Program-made: the position numbers and the translations under genes
In this document: positions 52,504-60,845 of the stretch, piece after piece
How positions within the stretch are numbered: the stretch's first letter is position 1
How the letters are laid out: every line of letters starts with the position of its first letter
Assembly (NCBI RefSeq): GCF_029278605.1
Contig: NZ_CP119572.1
Location: 2,108,001 to 2,172,000, forward strand
Origin: Cupriavidus sp. WKF15
GTDB taxonomy: Bacteria > Pseudomonadota > Gammaproteobacteria > Burkholderiales > Burkholderiaceae
Length of the DNA stretch: 64,000 bases
Direction of reading: 5' to 3'
The notes under the pieces: model-generated
What the model was told of the DNA's origin: nothing
The model's input: only the letters and a program-made list of their open reading frames with translations
Databases searched by the model: none

Positions 52504-52986
52504 ATGTACCCAGACAAGTTCCGCAAGATGATCACCCTGGCCCTGGCCGCCGCCATGACCCTGTCCCACGGGCAGCCACGCCCGCTGCTGGACGTGCCGG
52601 AGGCCCGCGAGTCGGCGGGCATCCTCTATGTTTCAGGGGGAGTCGGCACGGACGACGTCAGCCGCATGCGCGCGCTGGCGCCGCGCTTCAATGTCCGGAT
52701 CCGTTTTCAGGACCAGTCGGATGGCACCTCGCTTTCCGACGTCAAGGTCGTGGTGCTCAACAACAAAAACGAGCGAGTGCTGCGGCTGGTGACCGAAGGT
52801 CCGCTGCTGTATATGAAGATGCCGCCCGGCCGCTATCTCCTCGCTCTGGCCTATCAGGACAACGTCCAGGAGCGGACCATCAACGTTGGTCGCGCAGCGC
52901 AGGATATGACCTTCACCTTCCGAGTGAACGAACTGGAAGATTGCTTGCGCGATGGGAACGCTCACTGCAAACGACAAGGGGAATGA
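52504..52986 (+). CDS. Secreted carboxypeptidase-regulatory-like protein (paralogue of 62271-62735)
   Basis: Protein of 160 aa with a signal-like start (MITLALAAAMTLSHGQPRPL). The conserved core GILYVSGGVGTDDVSRMRAL, FNVRIRFQDQSDGTSLSDVK, VTEGPLLYMKMPPGRYLLAL suggests a transthyretin/prealbumin-like or carboxypeptidase-regulatory beta-sandwich. The protein at 62271-62735 shares the same blocks (GISSVTGGIGSDEAAAMRRV, FNVRMHFVDSTDSSALSDVT, LSEGPHLYMNLPRGNYRAVV). Probably periplasmic, function unknown. Confidence 0.8.
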   Translation: MYPDKFRKMITLALAAAMTLSHGQPRPLLDVPEARESAGILYVSGGVGTDDVSRMRALAPRFNVRIRFQDQSDGTSLSDVKVVVLNNKNERVLRLVTEGPLLYMKMPPGRYLLALAYQDNVQERTINVGRAAQDMTFTFRVNELEDCLRDGNAHCKRQGE

Positions 52987-53160
52987 AGACGGCTCCGCGC
53001 CGATTGAGCTCGGCCCTGCCGCATCGCCCCCCATTGACCTATGTCAATCGTACTTTCGAGATAGCACCTAGATTCACATCAGAGATCCGTGGTGGCTACA
53101 CGTTGCGGGTCACAAGCCAGTGTCGCCCAACGATGTTCCAGACGCGCGTGGAGAGCAAGA

Positions 53161-54054
53161 ATGAAAACAATTCGCACAATCGTTCCTACCGTCATCGTGG
53201 CTAGCTTGGCGGTCGCCGCAGCAAATATCTGCGCCCAAACACTGGAAAAGGTCGCTGCGACAGGCAAGATCACAGTCGCTTATCGCGAGGCGGCGGTTCC
53301 ATTCAGCTATCTGCTTGGCCCGCATAAAGCCGTTGGCTTCTCTGTCGACCTGACGCAAGCCATCATTGACGATGTGCGAAGCCAGCTGAAGAAGCCCACC
53401 CTCAAAGTTGAATACATCCCTGTAACCGGACAGAATCGTATTCCGCTACTAGTTAATGGTACCTACGATCTGGAGTGTGGCTCAACTACCAATACCAGCG
53501 CACGTGGCAAGGAAGTGGCATTCTCGATCAATTTCTTCTACGCAGGAACGCGTCTTCTGGTCAAGCGCGATTCTGGCATAGGCAGCTATGCAGATTTGTC
53601 GAAGAAGACCGTAGCGAGCGCGGCCGGCAGCACGAATGAAAAGGTGATGAAGAAGTATAGCGCCGACAACAATATCGATGTCCGGATGGTTTCCGGCAAG
53701 GACTATGCGGAGTCTCTGCAGTTCTTGGAAGGCGATCGCGCGTCAGCACTGGCCCTGGATGATGTTTTGCTGTTTGGCTTGCGCGCCAATTCTAAAAACC
53801 CTAATTCGCTTGAAATCGTAGGGGACACCCTTCAGGTCGAACCATACGCCTGCATGATCCGTAAGGACGACCCAGAGTTCAAGAAGCTGGTGGATGGAAC
53901 CCTCACGCGATTGATGAAATCCGGGGAATTTACCCGGCTCTATCGGAAGTGGTTTGAATCGCCGATACCACCGGCCGGCGTGAACTTGAGTATGCCGATG
54001 AGCGAGCCACTGCGGGCTAACCTTAAGGTCCGTAGCGACAAGCCGGCACAGTAA
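53161..54054 (+). CDS. Amino-acid ABC transporter substrate-binding protein, GltI-like
   Basis: Periplasmic receptor of 297 aa (SBP_bac_3). A signal peptide MKTIRTIVPTVIVASLAVAA is followed by TGKITVAYREAAVPFSYLLG and GYDLECG-type loops (here NGTYDLECGSTTNTSARG), with the Arg/Asp ligand-binding pattern of glutamate/aspartate receptors. The ribosome site is GGAGAGC, about 7 bases before the ATG. No permease or ATPase gene accompanies it, so it may feed a transporter encoded elsewhere. Confidence 0.9.
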   Translation: MKTIRTIVPTVIVASLAVAAANICAQTLEKVAATGKITVAYREAAVPFSYLLGPHKAVGFSVDLTQAIIDDVRSQLKKPTLKVEYIPVTGQNRIPLLVNGTYDLECGSTTNTSARGKEVAFSINFFYAGTRLLVKRDSGIGSYADLSKKTVASAAGSTNEKVMKKYSADNNIDVRMVSGKDYAESLQFLEGDRASALALDDVLLFGLRANSKNPNSLEIVGDTLQVEPYACMIRKDDPEFKKLVDGTLTRLMKSGEFTRLYRKWFESPIPPAGVNLSMPMSEPLRANLKVRSDKPAQ

Positions 54055-54384
54055 TACTCTTGCATTGAGCCCATGGGAATGAGCGGAGGCACCGTGGTAC
54101 CCTTCCCATTGAGTGAGGCTGGCGAACAGTCGTGAGACTATGGTGCCTTCCCTGGGGTATGTTGTGCATATGCGGGAAGCTGCGGCGGCATCCGAAACTC
54201 ACCGCCGGTCTGGAGAGCCGTGTCTGCTACCGGATGAATTCGCAATGAGTTTCGGTCTTCTATGGTCCCAACACTCATGATAACTATGGGCCGCACACAG
54301 GCGGTTTGGTTAGACTGCTTCGAACTTTTGCACTCTGTCCGAAATCTAATCGATTCGGACGAAAATTGGATAGCTGCGCGGTCG
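54055..54384. other. Intergenic stretch
   Basis: About 330 bases between convergent genes, moderately AT-rich compared with the flanks. No coding signal or clear terminator was seen. Confidence 0.4.
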
Positions 54385-56676
54385 TTATCTTTCCTTCCCA
54401 AGTACGTGAAACAATTCGTCCTCCTGCGCACAATGCAGTCGAAGGATGGCGTCCAGACCATACAGCAAACGTTGTAACTCCTGCACCGTACGCCAGTCCG
54501 GCCCCTCCGATGGCAGTTGAGCAATGGTTCTGTCCAAAACGGTCGTGAGCCGGAAGATTTCGCGATGCATCCCGCTCATGGCCGCCATGGGATCATCCCC
54601 GCCGAGCAAACGTGCCACGTCCGGATAAAGGTGCATATCATCGCTACGCTCGTGCGGCACCAGGACCTTCGTCAGCCAGCGGTTCAACGCCTCTAGCTCG
54701 GCGTGTGCTGTGCGCCCTTGCATTTGGGGCAGCATGTCCGCCACGGAGCGTATCCTGCTCATGATGGGCTCGAGCGCGGCATGCTCGGCTTTGAGGCGCG
54801 CCACATCCGCCTCATCCAGGCGGCCCTGCTGCTCCCGGGAATCCGCCCGCAAGGCGCGCAGCGCATTGGCTATTGCAAGGATATCGATCCCCTCCTGCAG
54901 GATCGCGCCCGCCAGAGGAGGCAAGAAACCCAGTCCTGCCGCGAGCATTGCGGCAACCGACAGCGTCATCCCCATCTCCACGCTCAGGATCGCGATGCGG
55001 CGGGTGCGGCGCGCGATTCGCACGGCATCGACGAGGCGATCGAGCCGGTCCACAAGCAGTACCACGTCCGCTGCCTCCGAGGAGGCAGCCGCGCCACATG
55101 CCCCCATCGCAACGCCGATATCCGCTGCGGCCAGCGCGGGTGCGTCATTGACGCCATCCCCGACCATGATCACGGTGCCCTTCCGGCGTGCGCAATGTAT
55201 CGTTGCCAGCTTGTCGCCGGGAGACTGCTCTGCATGGATTTCGACCACGCCGAGCATCGCACCGACCGCCTCCGCGATATCCGCGCGGTCTCCCGTGAGC
55301 ATTGCCTGGCGCGTGACGCCCTCCTTGCGGAGCAGGCGAAGCGCGCGCGGAGTTTCCAGGCGGATACTGTCGGCAAGCTCGATCACGCCAGCGAGATAAC
55401 CGTCGATGCTTACGAACACGGTCGATACCCCACTGATCCTGACACGCCGGATGACGTCCTGCGCCCACTCTGTCACATCACTGTTGCCCACGGCGTACGC
55501 AAGCGAGCCGAGCCTGACGACCTTCCCCCCTACCACTCCCTGCACGCCCGCGCCAGGGCTTTCCTGCACGTCGGAAGGCGCGAGCAGGTCCATGCCGCGC
55601 TTGCGCGCGGTCATCGTCACGGCATCCGAGATGACATGGTTCGACGCCTGGGCCAGGGAGGCGGCAGTGGCGAGCACTGTCTCCGGCAGGTAGCCCTGCG
55701 CACATTCGATGCCGACCAGCCTAGCGACTCCTCCCGTGAGCGTGCCGGTCTTGTCGAAGAACAACGTATCGGCTTTGGCGAGCCCTTCCAGCGCGCCGCC
55801 GCCCTTGACGAGTACGCCGCGCCTCGCGCAACGCGACATTCCCGAAACAATCGCCACAGGCACTGCGAGGATGAGCGGACACGGCGTCGCAACCACTAGG
55901 ATCGCAAGAATGCGTATTGGCTCACCGCTCCACAGCCAGCTTGCACCGGCAAGCAGCAGGGTGAGTCCCATGAACTGCAAGGCATACCTGTCGGCGAGCC
56001 GCGCCGAAGGACTCCGCTCGGCCTGCGCGGCGGCGACCATGCGTACGATGCCAGCAAACGTGCTTTCCGCCTCCGTGGCGGCCGCCACCATTTCCAGCGC
56101 GGAGCCGGCATTCAGCGTGCCGCTCTGGATCGACTCGCCCGCAACACGCTGCCGGATGGCGGACTCACCCGTCAGCGCGGACTCGTCCAGTTCCGCAGGC
56201 ATAATCAGGGCACCGTCGACGGGCACCACCTCCGCGTGCCGCACCATCAAGCGGTCCCCGGGACGGACTGCTGAAACATCGACCTGCTTCCATTGGTCGC
56301 CCTCCAGCCGGTTGGCCCGCCTGGGAGCGTGACTCAGCAGAGCAGTCATCTCCCGCCGGGCGCGGGATTGCGCGTAGTCCTCAAGTGCGCGGCCGCTCGC
56401 CAGCATCAGTGATACGACCGCAGCCACGAGAAACTCTCCGAAGAACAGCGCGACCACGATCGATAGTAACGCCAGCGCATCGATGCCGGATTGCCGCCGG
56501 ATCGCGGCGGTAGCACTCGAAATTGCCAGTGCAATCGCATTAGGCAATGTTCCGGCTATCCAGAGCCACTGGGCCAGCGTCTCGCCTTGCACTTGGCGCG
56601 CAACAAGGCCTCCCGCCAATGTCACGGCGGAGACGGCAAGGAGAACGCTGTTAAGCCGCTCAGTGGGCAGGCGCAT
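54385..56676 (-). CDS. P1B-type metal ATPase with C-terminal hemerythrin-like domain (P1B-5-like)
   Basis: Metal-exporting P-type ATPase of 763 aa. The membrane metal site is ATPCPLILA (Thr-Pro-Cys-Pro near residues 264-267, in place of the copper/zinc CPC). The phosphorylation motif is DKTGTLTGG (Asp308); further marks are MLTGDRADIA and MVGDGVNDAPALAAADIGVA. No N-terminal heavy-metal domain is present. Residues 610-763 resemble a hemerythrin-like four-helix domain, with His/Glu in AEHAALEP, VPHERSDDMHLYPD, MHREIFRL and HCAQEDELF. TPCP plus a hemerythrin-like tail is the pattern described for P1B-5 ATPases (S. meliloti Nia, nickel/iron). Confidence 0.92.
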   Translation of the reverse strand: MRLPTERLNSVLLAVSAVTLAGGLVARQVQGETLAQWLWIAGTLPNAIALAISSATAAIRRQSGIDALALLSIVVALFFGEFLVAAVVSLMLASGRALEDYAQSRARREMTALLSHAPRRANRLEGDQWKQVDVSAVRPGDRLMVRHAEVVPVDGALIMPAELDESALTGESAIRQRVAGESIQSGTLNAGSALEMVAAATEAESTFAGIVRMVAAAQAERSPSARLADRYALQFMGLTLLLAGASWLWSGEPIRILAILVVATPCPLILAVPVAIVSGMSRCARRGVLVKGGGALEGLAKADTLFFDKTGTLTGGVARLVGIECAQGYLPETVLATAASLAQASNHVISDAVTMTARKRGMDLLAPSDVQESPGAGVQGVVGGKVVRLGSLAYAVGNSDVTEWAQDVIRRVRISGVSTVFVSIDGYLAGVIELADSIRLETPRALRLLRKEGVTRQAMLTGDRADIAEAVGAMLGVVEIHAEQSPGDKLATIHCARRKGTVIMVGDGVNDAPALAAADIGVAMGACGAAASSEAADVVLLVDRLDRLVDAVRIARRTRRIAILSVEMGMTLSVAAMLAAGLGFLPPLAGAILQEGIDILAIANALRALRADSREQQGRLDEADVARLKAEHAALEPIMSRIRSVADMLPQMQGRTAHAELEALNRWLTKVLVPHERSDDMHLYPDVARLLGGDDPMAAMSGMHREIFRLTTVLDRTIAQLPSEGPDWRTVQELQRLLYGLDAILRLHCAQEDELFHVLGKER

Positions 56677-56688
56677 TCCAAATCCCCT

Positions 56689-57075
56689 CTACGACATGCG
56701 GCGCAGGACGCCGCCCTTCATGACAAACTCGTGCCAGAGCGCGGCGGCGGCATGCAACCCGACGAAAATATAAACGAGGGTCGCACCGGATTCGTGGATG
56801 TACTTGGCGAGGTGAGCGAACCCGTCATGCTGACCGAGAAAAAGGGGCCACGTCATGCCGAATGCCTCGAAGGGCTCTCCGGCCCACGCCACCGCCAGCA
56901 CGCCCAGGACCGGCATGGCGAACATCAGCAAATAGAGAATGCCATGCGTACGCTCCGCAATGCGCTGCAGCAGCCTTGGTCCCGGGCACCAACGGTGCCG
57001 GTTGTGCCGCGCCGTCGTGCGAAAACGACAAGCAGGTCAATGCGATCCACGCACGGACACTGTAAGGGTATCTGA
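56689..57075 (-). pseudogene. Cytochrome b561 gene, frameshifted and truncated
   Basis: The last 80 codons are clear (YLLMFAMPVLGVLAVAWAG, SGATLVYIFVGLHAAAALWH, ending GGVLRRMS), including His pairs for heme b. Just upstream, one frame gives LLQRIAERTHGILYLL and another gives WIALTCLSFSHDGAAQPAPL, so the gene breaks near 56965. The N-terminal helix with the first heme His is absent. It is a decayed di-heme membrane cytochrome, 12 bases from the ATPase start. Confidence 0.7.
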
Positions 57076-57168
57076 ATGACATCCCTGACTCAAACGTGCA
57101 GGACAGAGCCCGCCCTCCATAGACGGAAGCACGTGCACGAATACCGGCGAGACGCCCGATGACGGGAA

Positions 57169-57594
57169 TCAGGAGAACTGCGGAGGTGCCTGGGCGGGGG
57201 GCGGGTGACTGAAGCCGTAGCGCCAGCGCGGGACGGGGGCGGGAGGGAACGGAGACCGTCGCGTGGAACCACTGGCAAGCGCCGCCAGCAACACGAGCGT
57301 CAGGATCGACACTCCGGGGAGTACCCCTGGCTGGAGCGGCGCGGCCAACGCCAGCGGTCCGATCCCGGATTCGACATCCACTTCGAACGCGTCCCCGGTC
57401 GCCAGCGACGAACCGGCATGGGCAGCGGCACGGAAATGCGAATCAGTTTCGGCAGGTAGTCCAGCGTGCATATGCAGCCCAGTCTGTTTCGGAGTTCCGA
57501 AATGGCCGTGCAGGAGCGGCGTCAGCAGTTGCGTCAGTACAAAAAGTACTAACACCGCGCCCCGAAACGAGGCACTCGGGATTGCACGTGACAT
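57169..57594 (-). CDS. Hypothetical protein with one N-terminal membrane segment
   Basis: Protein of 141 aa. Helix or signal at the start (GAVLVLFVLTQLLTPLLHGH), then His/Gly-rich GHFGTPKQTGLHMHAGLPAE, a second hydrophobic segment (PGVSILTLVLLAALASG) and a Pro-rich tail SPFPPAPVPRWRYGFSHPPP. This layout recurs in small proteins next to metal-uptake or metal-efflux genes (DUF2946-like), but I cannot confirm a family. The ATG at 57592-57594 is used. It is upstream of the broken b561 gene. Confidence 0.6.
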   Translation of the reverse strand: MSRAIPSASFRGAVLVLFVLTQLLTPLLHGHFGTPKQTGLHMHAGLPAETDSHFRAAAHAGSSLATGDAFEVDVESGIGPLALAAPLQPGVLPGVSILTLVLLAALASGSTRRSPFPPAPVPRWRYGFSHPPPAQAPPQFS

Positions 57595-57612
57595 GTGCGC
57601 ATTGTAATTCAA

Positions 57613-58063
57613 TAAATGCGACCTCGCCCGTCCGTCTTTCCGGATCGCTTCCGCCGCTCTTTTTTTCCGTCATTGTTAACGTCGCTGCCGGATAGCGAGC
57701 AGGACGACGCTCGTAGCTTCACCGTCCCTGCGCTGGATCAAATTGAAGGTTGGCTCGCGGCCTAGAGTTCGTACAGGGGCCAAGCCGCGGCGAGCTTGAA
57801 CGCATTTGTCGGTGCTTGGAAAGCCTTATGGCGGACGTCTTCCAGATCGCAAGCCTGTTTCAACGCGGTCTACGGGCAGTTTGAGGACACGGACTTCGGT
57901 GGGCTACGCTTCAGGATCACGAATAAATCCAAAGGCCATGGTCGGTGGGATCTGAGAAGCGTGCTGCGACGACGTGCGAGCCTTCGAGATGTATCCGCGC
58001 ATCGGCGGCTGGCGATAGTCCGAACCAGTAGGGAGCTGAGCGCAAAGGAATAGGAAGCAGGCT
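57613..58063. other. Intergenic stretch, nothing recognised
   Basis: About 450 bases. A 85-codon plus-strand frame (57796-58053) starts at TTG without a ribosome site and has no family resemblance. The first 80 bases are T/C-rich and may include a promoter for the minus-strand gene at 57169. Confidence 0.35.
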
Positions 58064-58330
58064 ATGTTGACAACCATACTCTCGTTGGCGTTTGTCGTTT
58101 CTGTTTTGACTACAGCGATTTCGATTGATTCACATGGGCAGAGTGGGAACAACGCGTCGAATCTGACCGATGAGCAACGCTACGCCCTTGACGATAAGTG
58201 CCAACAGAAGTTAGATCCCGCTGACTTTGCGAACTTTGCATATGGCCTGGTGCCCCCCGAACTCACCGCTGTGGTCGAGCCATACATCAAGGGCTACAAG
58301 AACAGGGAACGGTGCGATGCCATCCTCTAA
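58064..58330 (+). CDS. Small secreted or membrane-anchored hypothetical protein
   Basis: Protein of 88 aa. An N-terminal hydrophobic stretch (MLTTILSLAFVVSVLTTAIS) is followed by a polar part with a Cys pair, DDKCQQKLDPADFANFAYGL and NRERCDAIL. AGGAAG lies about 7 bases before the ATG. Probably periplasmic with one disulfide. Family unknown. Confidence 0.55.
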   Translation: MLTTILSLAFVVSVLTTAISIDSHGQSGNNASNLTDEQRYALDDKCQQKLDPADFANFAYGLVPPELTAVVEPYIKGYKNRERCDAIL

Positions 58331-58559
58331 CAAATGGGAGGAGGGGGCGGCCGCAACGACACGAAGCTGGATTAACAATCCAGAACATTGCGCCGGGACG
58401 CGAACATAATTGAAATGCAAAACGTCAGGACGGCCCCGGACGCTGCTTTGTCCATGGCTACCGTGGCACCTCCCTCCACATTTGATGGTTCATATGAACT
58501 GCTCGAAAAAACGCAACAGCGAACGGCTGGACTCGCCGCTGGGCTGCCGGGTGACTGCC
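58331..58559. other. Intergenic stretch
   Basis: About 230 bases. No coding signal on either strand. It merges into the sulfurtransferase remnant on the minus strand. Confidence 0.3.
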
Positions 58560-58690
58560 CTAGTAAGGCAGGCCCTCCTCAATGGGTAAAGACGGGTCCC
58601 TGGACCACTCGTTCCAGGAGCCAAGATAAAGCCGTACATCCTTGATGCCAGCCTCCTCCAACATGTGACCAAACTAGCCAGGGGTTAGTC
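58560..58690 (-). pseudogene. Remnant: C-terminal end of a rhodanese-type sulfurtransferase
   Basis: On the minus strand the frame ending at the stop 58560-58562 reads FGHMLEEAGIKDVRLYLGSW then NEWSRDPSLPIEEGLPY. GSW-x-EW-x-x-DP-x-LP is the characteristic end of tandem-rhodanese thiosulfate/3-mercaptopyruvate sulfurtransferases. The codon before FGHML is TAG where members have Trp. The catalytic Cys region and everything further upstream are missing. Confidence 0.75.
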
Positions 58691-58714
58691 CGCTTGAGCC
58701 GTCATGAAAGGGAT

Positions 58715-58860
58715 GACCCGTGAGTGAGCGCCGTGGCCCGCGAGTTGGACATGTAAGAGCAGACACTGCACAACTGGATCATCGCCGCAGGGCGATGCCG
58801 GGGTGAAACCGGTGACGGCAGAGCAGATGGAGCTATGGCGCCTGATTGTTGCCCATACAG
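58715..58860 (+). pseudogene. Remnant of an IS3-family orfA
   Basis: One frame reads VARELDM, stop, EQTLHNWIIAAG (compare VARELGISEQTLHNW of IS3 OrfA). About 20 codons later another frame gives VKPVTAEQMELWRLIV, matching the VTPEQMELxRLRAEN leucine-zipper start. A stop codon and a frameshift separate them, and orfB is absent. Dead fragment of an insertion sequence; no terminal repeats recognised. Confidence 0.7.
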
Positions 58861-59362
58861 GTCGGCCATCCATCGTACCAATCGTTGATCTACAGCAACG
58901 AGGCCCTGAGCTGGAGTTCTAGTGTGAACTCAGGGCGATGATGGTTGTGCACCGAATTGCGAGCTCGTGCCTTGGCATGCGCCCTGCCCTGACGCTCGCG
59001 AAATTTCCAACAATCAAATCGCAGACATGGGGGGCTGCCTTGTTTAAAGCATCGTACTAACCAGCCCTATTGATCTCGGAGCATTGTCATGACCACGTCA
59101 CGTCCATTACGCCTACGACTGTCTCGCGACTGTATTCGGTTTGCCGAGCCCTGCTCGGCTCTCTCTTTCTTCTGAAGAAGCCTCGATTCTGGGCGGGATG
59201 CTTGTCACATTCGCGATTGAGTCCTCGCGCAAACAGCATGCTCCAGGCTAGCCACTGAAGCGGTTCAGCATGACAGTACTCGAGTAGACGTCGGCAAGGC
59301 ATGCGCTCTCTTGCCGACGCTTCCCAAGCCCATCCTGAGTTCGGTACAACTGGTGAAGCAAA
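58861..59362. other. Stretch without a supported gene
   Basis: About 500 bases in front of the membrane protein gene at 59363. No reading frame with family resemblance. It contains the inverted repeat at 59289-59319. Confidence 0.4.
59289..59319. repeat. Perfect inverted repeat upstream of the membrane protein gene
   Basis: CGTCGGCAAG at 59289-59298 and CTTGCCGACG at 59310-59319, a perfect 10-base-pair stem with an 11-base spacer. No T run follows on the plus strand, so a terminator is unlikely; an operator or an RNA hairpin in the leader of the gene at 59363 is possible. Confidence 0.55.
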
Positions 59363-60604
59363 ATGATTAGCTCTCGTAGCCTCGGGGTTAAACGACTGCG
59401 TGCCCCGTCCGTTTCCGGCGAAGATACCCTACAAAATCAGCAGGACTTCTCGCTCGTCCTCGGCGGGCCCCTCTATCAACTCCTGCTTCGGGCACACTTG
59501 TCCGACGATGCGCTACTCCTGGCACGCCAGCGCATCCTCTTCATTTCTCTTCTGGCGTGGCTCCCGCTCCTCCTGCTTTCCGCATTTGAAGGGACCCTGC
59601 TGAGCAAAAACGCGACGGTGCCATTCCTGATGGACATAGAGGTCCACCTCCGCTTTCTGGTAGCGGTGCCTTTGCTGATCGCCGCAGAACTGGTCGTACA
59701 TCAGCGCCTACGTGGTATCGCAAATTCCTTCCTGGAGCGGAATCTGATTCCGGAGCCGGCCATGGAGCAATTTGACGCTGCCATTGGCGCGGCCTATCGG
59801 CTGCGCAACTCCGTCTTCGCCGAAGCCCTGCTCGTGCTCTTTGTATATGGCGTCGGCGTTCTCGTCGTCTGGCGTCACTATACTGCGCTCCAGGCGGCCA
59901 CGTGGTATGCGACGCCCGCAGGGGGACATTCAAGGCTCTCGCTGGCCGGAATCTGGTACGGCTACGTAAGCCTGCCGATTTTCCAGTTCCTGTTGATCCG
60001 ATGGTATTTCCGGCTATTCATCTGGATGCGGTTTCTCTGGCAGGTGTCCCGGATCAGGCTCAGCCTTATCCCGACGCACCCGGATCGTGTCGGCGGCCTT
60101 GGCTTCCTCGCCAATACAGTCTATGCGTTCGCGTTGCTTCTTGCCGCGCATGGCGTGATGGCGGCCGCCAATCTGGCTAACCGTATCTTCTTTCTGAAGG
60201 CCGCACTGCCAGAGTTCAAGGCGGAGATCGGCATGATGGCTGCCTTTCTGCTTGCCGTGGTGTTCGGCCCGTTGCTTGTATTCGCGCCCCAGCTTGCCCA
60301 GGCCAAGCGTAAAGGCCTGAGCGAATATGGCACTTTGGCGGAACGGTATGTCCGCGAGTTTGACGTCAAATGGCTGCGTGGCGGTGGCCCTGCGGACGAG
60401 CCCCTGGTAGGAAGTGGCGACATCCAGTCGCTCGCCGACCTGGGCAATAGCTATGAAGTGGTGCGCGGCATGCGCCTTGCGCCTATCACCAGGGATGCCA
60501 TCGTTCAACTCGCCGCGGCCGTGCTCATTCCGATTGTCCCGCTGGCATTGACCATGATGCCCCTGGAAGAACTCCTAAAGTACTTGTTCGGCCTTTTATT
60601 CTAG
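59363..60604 (+). CDS. Hypothetical integral membrane protein
   Basis: Inner-membrane protein of 413 aa. After a polar start of about 65 residues it has about six hydrophobic segments: ILFISLLAWLPLLLLSAFEG, FLVAVPLLIAAELVV, ALLVLFVYGVGVLVVW, GYVSLPIFQFLLI, the 260-310 region, and a C-terminal LLKYLFGLLF after IVQLAAAVLIPIVPLALTMM. Polar block RIRLSLIPTHPDRVGGLGFL is conserved-looking and suggests a functional loop. I recall unnamed Burkholderiales proteins of this type; function unknown. Confidence 0.75.
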   Translation: MISSRSLGVKRLRAPSVSGEDTLQNQQDFSLVLGGPLYQLLLRAHLSDDALLLARQRILFISLLAWLPLLLLSAFEGTLLSKNATVPFLMDIEVHLRFLVAVPLLIAAELVVHQRLRGIANSFLERNLIPEPAMEQFDAAIGAAYRLRNSVFAEALLVLFVYGVGVLVVWRHYTALQAATWYATPAGGHSRLSLAGIWYGYVSLPIFQFLLIRWYFRLFIWMRFLWQVSRIRLSLIPTHPDRVGGLGFLANTVYAFALLLAAHGVMAAANLANRIFFLKAALPEFKAEIGMMAAFLLAVVFGPLLVFAPQLAQAKRKGLSEYGTLAERYVREFDVKWLRGGGPADEPLVGSGDIQSLADLGNSYEVVRGMRLAPITRDAIVQLAAAVLIPIVPLALTMMPLEELLKYLFGLLF

Positions 60605-60793
60605 ATAGCCTAGATGGGATGTATGTCGTTTGCAGCGTCTTGGAGCGCGACGCGTATTGGCGACCGCGCGCTCCTCAATTTAGGATATGCATAGACTCTC
60701 GGCGCCATTTAGGTGTGAGATGACCGCCGCGCGGTCGGGCAGCCAAGAAGGATGGTATGCGGCTTCGGGGGGCAGTCGGGATAGCTGGGGGCC
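60605..60793. other. Short spacer before the insertion sequence
   Basis: 190 bases without a gene. It ends at the target duplication TTCATCCC. The original sequence across the insertion joins this to 62173 onward. Confidence 0.4.
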
Positions 60794-60801
60794 TTCATCC
60801 C
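60794..60801. repeat. Target-site duplication, left copy (TTCATCCC)
   Basis: The 8 bases TTCATCCC directly precede the left inverted repeat of the IS256-family element and recur at 62173-62180 directly after the right one. Eight to nine base duplications are usual for IS256. Confidence 0.9.
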
Positions 60802-60830
60802 GGACCTATCCGGAAATTTGTGTACGAGGC
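60802..60830 (+). repeat. Left terminal inverted repeat of the IS256-family element
   Basis: 29 bases matching the right end in inverse orientation with about six differences. It starts immediately after the target duplication. Confidence 0.88.
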
Positions 60831-60845
60831 ATATCATGAGAGGTA

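Noticed and set aside
54703..55899. Plus-strand frame of 398 codons opposite the P1B-5-like ATPase
   Set aside because: Antisense shadow of the ATPase catalytic domains.
57796..58053. 85-codon plus-strand frame
   Set aside because: TTG start without a ribosome site and no recognisable family; it ends just before a better supported small gene.
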